The position numbers and the translations under genes are program-made. DNA of 64,000 nt from Coniella vitis (taxonomy: Eukaryota; Ascomycota; Sordariomycetes; Diaporthales; Schizoparmaceae), in assembly GCA_011317545.1 (NCBI GenBank), contig WUJK01000010.1:62001-126000 (forward strand). Direction: 5' to 3'. The first letter of the stretch is position 1, and the number at the start of each line of letters is the position of its first letter. The notes under the pieces are model-generated. The model ran no database searches. It saw nothing but the letters and a program-made list of their open reading frames with translations, and was not told where the DNA came from. Shown piece after piece: positions 58,731-64,000 of the stretch.

Positions 58731-59853
58731 TCTATTCCAGAAGCTCAAATAAGTAGACTCCCACACCATTACATCACCCCGTAAGTCTTTCCCTGGTGCG
58801 TGGCATGCCCGTCAGTGGCTTGACATCGATATTCGACCCCAAACGGTAGAATATGCCCTTAAATATCTGTCTGACCTGTAGGCTGTGTGCTATGTTTGGC
58901 TATTCGCCCTATGCTTCAACTTGTGATGTCGAAGAAGCACGCGGCAAATTGGGACTTCAGCAATGTCCTGTACAATGGGATCGTCGTCGGATGCTAATTT
59001 GTCCCCCTTGCCGTGCCACCTTCCTAACGTTGAATCTTGACTTTTATTACCATCATCATCATCAAAAAAGAGGCAAACGGCAAATGATGGAATAAGGATT
59101 CAGAAGAGCGCGCCCAAGCGTGGATTGCCCATTGCTCTCCCTACTTGCTTGCAACACAACCACACACAATCCGTCTTTTTCTTACTAAACACACAAGACG
59201 AGCACAATTTCTGATATAGATTGTAAAGAACATGTATAGGTGTAGCGCCCTAGGCAGTCGGACAATTTTGTCCGAGCCAATCTGGCGGAAAAGAAAACGA
59301 CTCTATTCGCAATGGATCAAAGGAAATACCAAAAGGGTTATGTCGCTGAAATGATCAATGCAAGAAAGTCTGCTAATATCCCATGACCTGATACACACAA
59401 AGTTTTCCCCTTTCATTTCCACAATCCAACCGGCCGCGCCAGATATATAACGAATGCTTCCAAAGATGATAAACCGCCATGAAAACCAAAACCAAAGCCA
59501 AAGCCAAGAAAAAGACCCTGCCGCCAATGTGAAATCCATGACCGTGAAAATGGGACTGATACCGCGCTGTGTAAGAGGGACGACACTGATGTTCCCAGAA
59601 AGAAAATCCAAACCAAAATAGAAGAAACCGATAAACCGCTCTCATGCTAATGATGCCAATGAAAAGTGAAGCCAAAACACGCACATGAAAAAAAAAAAAA
59701 AAAAAAAAAAAAAAAGAAAGAAGCATAGCAGAACAATACAGCAGACTGCAAGAAGAAATCAGACAAGAAAGAACAAAGAGACGCCAAAAGTGCAAGTGGA
59801 GTGCCGACAAGGAATCTGTCGATTGGCGACATGGCCTACGAGAACAGAATGAT
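58731..59853. other. 3' flank of the Zn2Cys6 regulator with A28 tract
   Basis: No gene recognised. An uninterrupted run of 28 A at 59,688-59,715 lies about 140 bp after the stop of the minus-strand regulator gene (reads as poly-T in its transcript orientation). It could be a slippage-prone tract. Confidence 0.7.
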
Positions 59854-62353
59854 TTAGCAGCAAAGGACGTCACAGCCCATGGACTTGGCAATTTCCTGCC
59901 AATCCCACACGCGCGTCCACTCGCCGCGGGCCATGCACTGCCAGACCTCCTCCAGAAGTGCAGACACGCGCTCCGCATTGCGAAGCCCCGTATAGCCCTT
60001 GACTGTCTTGATAGCAACCCGCACCCGCTCCTGTTGTTTGGGCGAGAAGCATGCTGTACCAATGACAAGACAAGGAATGAGGAGCAATTTCTGGGACGGA
60101 TCGCTGGGCTTGAATGAGTCGAGAATCGACAGCGACTCTTCGACGGCAAGAGTGATTCGTGGGTCATGATTGGGGGGCTGGCGGAAGGGGGGCGGTGAAT
60201 CAGCGCCGCCAAGACGATAATGAATCGAGTCAAGACTCGAGGTGTGCTGGTGATGTCTAGCAGACGAGGGAGGAGGCAGAGAGATGCTGTGGTTGGCAAT
60301 GGTGTGCCGACGCACAGGATGTGGGTGGACAGACGAGGCCGATGTGCGAGGACGTATAGATGGCGAGGAACAATTGCTGTGCGACATGGGAGCACAAGGC
60401 GCTTCTTCCAGTGGCCCTCCAGCGTGCAAGAAGGACAGGTTGGCTGACGAGGCTACAGGAGAGACGGGCGATGGTGGGTAGATTGTGCGGAACAAGTACA
60501 CCCACATCATCTGCTTGTAGAGCAGGGAAACGCGGTCTCTGCTGTCTCCTGGCGGCCAGCAGGGTTGCCAGTCGCGAATCGCTGCATCAATCTCGGCCGC
60601 TCGGTACAGACTGGTGTAGTCCACAGCCGGATCGATGCCAGCTGCCATATTGGACCGAATCGTATCCCTGAGCGAAGTGATCTGGCACAAATAGTTGAAG
60701 AGCCCATCTGCGACGCCCAGGAGCCGCGGAGGGTGGATGTTGGTGATGGGAGTCCAGTCCTTGGAGGCAAGCCTCTGGTCGGACGAGCTGGGCGAATGGA
60801 TGAGTTCGTCGGCAAAGATGTGATACTGGAAGAATTCCATGATGAAGGAAAGGAAGGCAGGGTCATCGGGTGGGGAGTGCTGAATCAGTCGCTGGTAGCC
60901 GCCCAGGTGCACCCTGTGCTCACCCCTCGGATTGCCTTCTGCGAGTGCTTCCAAGAGCAGACACATCATTTGGCCGTAGCGAGCCGACAGGATGGTGGAA
61001 TATTCCGGGCCATCGCGATGGGCATTTTGCGAGCGGGCAATGTCCTCGTAAAACTTCTCCATGGCCTTTTCGTGATGGTAGTCGGACCTCTGCTGCAGTG
61101 CCTCTCGGCTCGTGTTGGGGTTGTCTTTGAGTATCTTCAGACCGTAGGGTGTCTCAAAGTCGAGGTGTTTGCTCGCCAGGGCGAGGATAGAATGCATCAA
61201 GCCCCTATGCTTGGTGGCAATGGGCACTAGCAGATCCTTGAAGGCATTCTTGTGTTCGCCTTCAACAGTAAGGACTGTGCTCAGGTGACTGTGATAATGC
61301 TTCCAAAATATCATGTCCTCGGCGTTCTCCAGTCCATGAAAGATGGGCTGCAAGGTGATGGCAGGCAGCGGATTAGCACGGTGCGAGTGTCCTGTGGTGG
61401 AGCACTAAGTTAGCATGGAAGCGAGACGGACAGATACAAGCTTCGAGGCTACATACCTTGGGCCAACCTGTCTTTGCCACTCCTCCAGATTTGCTTTTCA
61501 GGGTATCCCTCGCAGACAACGGCGTTCTTTTCACAATTCATGCCTGGTGCCAAACGGTTAGCGAGGCTTGCTGCTAGCGGCGGCGGCGGCGGCTGCTGCT
61601 GCTGGAGTCCACATGACAGTCAAACATACATCTTGGCTTGGCTTCATCACACTTCTTCTTGCGCTTTCTGCAGGTAAGGCATCCAGTCTTGGAACGACCC
61701 TTTGTGACCTTGTTGGCGGCAACAGCTGGCGCCAAGGGGTGCTTGCGAGGACGGCCGCGGGGTCGCTTCGGCTTTGGTTCGGTCGACTGTGGGTTGGTGT
61801 TGCTGGGCGGGGTGGGCGGGGCCTCCTTGATCTCGTCCAAGCAAAAGTCCTCGTCAATCGGTTCGACTTTGGGAACGGCCAAATCGTCATCTGAGCTGCG
61901 GTCCCAGAGAAAATCATGGTCGCCCGGGGCATGCGAGGCGTGCACATCACCTGTACCATCGCCATACATCACGCCCCAACAGTGACTTGTGGACGACGAA
62001 GCTGAGTGGGAAGTCGTGGGAGCAGTCATTGGATCGGTTGCAGAGGAGCAGGCACTCTCGTCGGTGGATGCGCAAAGCGGTCCGTCCATACCTGTGCTAA
62101 TGGGCGAGAGCTGACCATTCATTGGATGCCGCGTCATGGCCGAGGACGACCTGGACATGGCCGATGAATCGCAGTCAAGAGTGGAGTGGAAGCTGGATTG
62201 TTGGTGCAGGTGCATGTGATCCAACCAGGGAGGCGATCGCGGAGGAACCATGGAATGGCTGTGGTTGTCATAGTCGAGACTGCTCATGTTGGAGTCGGAC
62301 CACGACAGAATGCGGTCCTGGGCTATCATGCGCAGAGACATGTCCGATTCCAT
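59854..62353 (-). CDS. Zn2Cys6 transcription factor with AT-hook, 782 aa
   Basis: Exons 62,353-61,630, 61,543-61,457 and 61,391-59,854 give exactly 783 codons with the stop. Introns are 86 and 65 bp, both with GTATGT donors. The start MESDMSLRM is the first ATG in frame; the frame is open further upstream but without ATG. Residues about 1-200 are Ser/Thr/Pro-rich. An AT-hook (KRPRGRPRKHP) is followed by a Zn2Cys6 cluster, GCLTCRKRKKKCDEAKPR-CMNCEKN...C, whose cluster is split by intron 1. The fungal-specific regulator domain (fungal_trans_2 type) begins ITLQPIFHGLENAEDMIFW and spans about residues 275-560. A Ser/Pro/His-rich insert follows, then a conserved end (WQEIAKSMGCDVLCC). Nuclear DNA-binding regulator; targets unknown. 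The family is common and well conserved in Sordariomycetes (recall). Confidence 0.93.
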
Positions 62354-62544
62354 ATCTGGTCGTCTGTCGTCTTTGCCCAGCCAGAAAGCAAATGGGCCAG
62401 CCGTGACTCGATTGTGAGCCAAGGATGCACAAGACACAAACAAACACACGCACACACAATATGCCGGGGAAGAAAAAAAGACAGGGACCGTCTTGATCTC
62501 GACAGACTAAGACAATGTTTGTCGAGAAGCAAAGAAGAAGAGCA

Positions 62545-62566
62545 GGAGGAGGAGGAGGAGGAGGAG
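62545..62566. repeat. GGA trinucleotide microsatellite
   Basis: Seven tandem GGA/GAG units about 190 bp upstream of the regulator's start; polypyrimidine in its transcript orientation. Confidence 0.9.
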
Positions 62567-63240
62567 CAGTAAAGTCGAGTTGCAAGAGTTGGACAGGGCA
62601 GATAGTATAGCGAAGGGAAACGGAAACGGTGAGAAATGGTTGGGCAGACACTGGCGATATGTGTGTTTTTGGCGCCCTAGGGTAGCACCATGGACTTTGA
62701 CGCTCGGCGGAGAAGAAAGAATGGGTCGCTGCTGAGGTGCAGGTGTGTGGGGCCAGGAGGAGACGTAGCTCGAGATGCAGGCCAAGGTGTAGAGGCTGGC
62801 GCGCAATACTGTCGAGTCGTCAAGTGGTCCCTGGGCCGATCTGGAGTTGCGCGCAGGATGAGAATGCGATACGAGAGGTCGAGTTGAACGGGGCCGTCAC
62901 AGCCATGGGCATTTGGGATGAAGATCAGAATCAGGCGGTGTCGACAGGAAAGCTTGTTTCCCTTGGTTGAAATGTTGCAGTTCGGTGCTGCATTGCCGCC
63001 GCTCAGCACCCGAGAAGAAGACCTAGGAAGCGCAGAAGACCAAGAGTTTCGAAAAGTGATATCGATCGCTCGAGCAGGCCCCCTCTTTGTCGTTGGGCTC
63101 GTGACCCTCGCGGCCATGGACTGCGGAAGAAACGCGCCTATGTTAGCTGCTGGGCTTGCTTTGCTGTGTGGACACCGCGAGCGGAGGCCTGGACATACCA
63201 TAATCGTGTGGGATGACCTGCTTCTTGGAGGGGCAGTGTG

Positions 63241-63262
63241 GAGAGAGAGAGAGAGAGAGAGA
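63241..63262. repeat. (GA)11 microsatellite
   Basis: Uninterrupted 22-bp GA run, about 890 bp upstream of the regulator's start codon. Confidence 0.95.
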
Positions 63263-63726
63263 GGTCTTGGTCAAGAGGGCTGGTTGCCCTGTCCGACCTG
63301 AACTGCGACGCCTGTACCGAGTACTCGGCCCAAGCTGGACTGGGCACGTGGAAGCACAGTACATGATACCACGCGCTGGCATGCTCGTGTACATTGGTCC
63401 TTTTCTGCTTGCCGACCCCTTGCGGCGGCGGTGGAGCCTCAAGGGCCGGATATTCGCATATCCATCGCTGTAAGCAGAAGAGGTGGCCCGCCCAAGGCAA
63501 TGCGGTAGCATCCACGTACTCTGCATGGGCGGTGGATGCATAGGCAAGCAGGCCTATCCTTGCCGAGCTTGGATGGCTTTTTGCAATGCGCAAAGGGTCC
63601 TGGACTGCCTGGGTCTGACGACATTTGCTCCAGGAGGGGGAGGGGCTTGTGGAATTTCTCCGAGATCTCCCGTCGGCTCTGTCTTGCAGGTCGCGAGATG
63701 GCAGATGGTGGACAGCTGGCTGACCT

Positions 63727-63728
<2 letters not shown>

Positions 63729-63760
<32 letters not shown>
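63729..63760. repeat. (TGGC)8 tetranucleotide microsatellite
   Basis: Eight perfect TGGC units. Produces periodic Leu-Ala-Gly-Trp or Ser-Gln-Pro-Ala frames that are not genes. Confidence 0.95.
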
Positions 63761-63764
<4 letters not shown>

Positions 63765-64000
63765 CGTGTTCGAACCCGGCAGCGGCCAGTGGGCGTTTCG
63801 AGCTGTGAAGCCATCGTGAACGCGGCAAAGTGGCTGGGCGAGGGGCAAGGCAAGGCGGACTGCTTCGCTGGTTGCCGTATGCGGAAAGCCTAAATTCGCA
63901 AGCCTTTGCAGCTCTGCATGGCGCCTGCCACTCTGGCCGATAGGATGGGATGTCTGGGTGGTCGGGTGGCCCAAGCTCCGGTACAGGGTCTGCACGGTGC

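Larger units (their letters stand above)
62354..64000. other. Upstream region of the regulator gene, microsatellite-rich
   Basis: No convincing gene on either strand in 1.65 kb to the window edge; the overlapping frames are low-complexity. It probably contains the promoter and a long 5' leader of the minus-strand regulator. Several microsatellites are listed separately. Confidence 0.55.

Noticed and set aside
63138..63995. 285-residue minus-strand frame upstream of the C6 regulator
   Set aside because: Contains microsatellite-derived Ser-Gln-Pro-Ala and Ser-Leu runs and no domain; likely spurious.

Overview
The window reads as nuclear DNA of a filamentous ascomycete (Pezizomycotina, most likely Sordariomycetes). 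Genes carry short GT-AG introns (about 50-105 bp) with CTRA-type branch sites, and the gene families are fungal: Zn2Cys6 regulators, a BTB-like protein, fungal NLR-type ankyrin proteins and a BBE-type FAD oxidase. Genus cannot be decided from the sequence alone.

Positions 1-32,340 form one continuous block of transposons destroyed by repeat-induced point mutation (RIP). CpA and TpG are almost absent and TpA is very common. Reading frames keep recognisable residues, but Trp and Gln codons have become stops, Cys and His have become Tyr, and Met has become Ile. The block holds a Ty3/gypsy chromovirus whose 5' end lies outside the window (1-4,920, +); a very long inverted repeat (arms about 6,990-10,750 and 12,150-15,890) whose arms carry convergent Tad1-like LINE 3' parts plus an unknown degraded ORF; a full-size LINE copy (about 13,440-19,023, -); and a third LINE copy (19,030-30,563, -) split by a complete chromovirus (19,195-26,454, -) with 339-bp LTRs and a 5-bp AAGAT target duplication. 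Two stretches (4,921-6,960 and 30,566-32,340) are RIP-degraded and unassigned.

At about 32,340 composition changes abruptly to ordinary fungal DNA. From there to 41.4 kb lie a broken Zn2Cys6 fragment, a two-exon BTB-like gene, a BBE-type FAD oxidoreductase with a broken N-terminus and no covalent-flavin His, a four-exon kinase-like gene, and a doubtful small ORF.

The most notable locus is 41,986-53,097. A 1,023-aa ankyrin-subtilisin (S8) protein and a 297-aa protein of unknown function lie in tandem on the minus strand. The 297-aa gene is divergent, across a 476-bp shared promoter, from a gene of more than 1,740 aa built as alpha/beta-hydrolase-like, NACHT-like, about 20 ankyrin repeats and a ZZ-like zinc finger. 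The last protein lacks both the hydrolase nucleophile Ser and the Walker A lysine motif. S8 and alpha/beta-hydrolase (sesB-like) domains are known effector domains of fungal NLRs, so this looks like a fungal self/non-self or immunity-type locus; that role is inferred.

The last 11 kb contain a small predicted membrane protein, an old gypsy RT fragment without heavy RIP, a truncated AAA-ATPase C-terminus, a short coding remnant and, at 59,854-62,353 (-), a well supported 782-aa Zn2Cys6 regulator with an AT-hook. Its long upstream region carries several microsatellites and no convincing gene.
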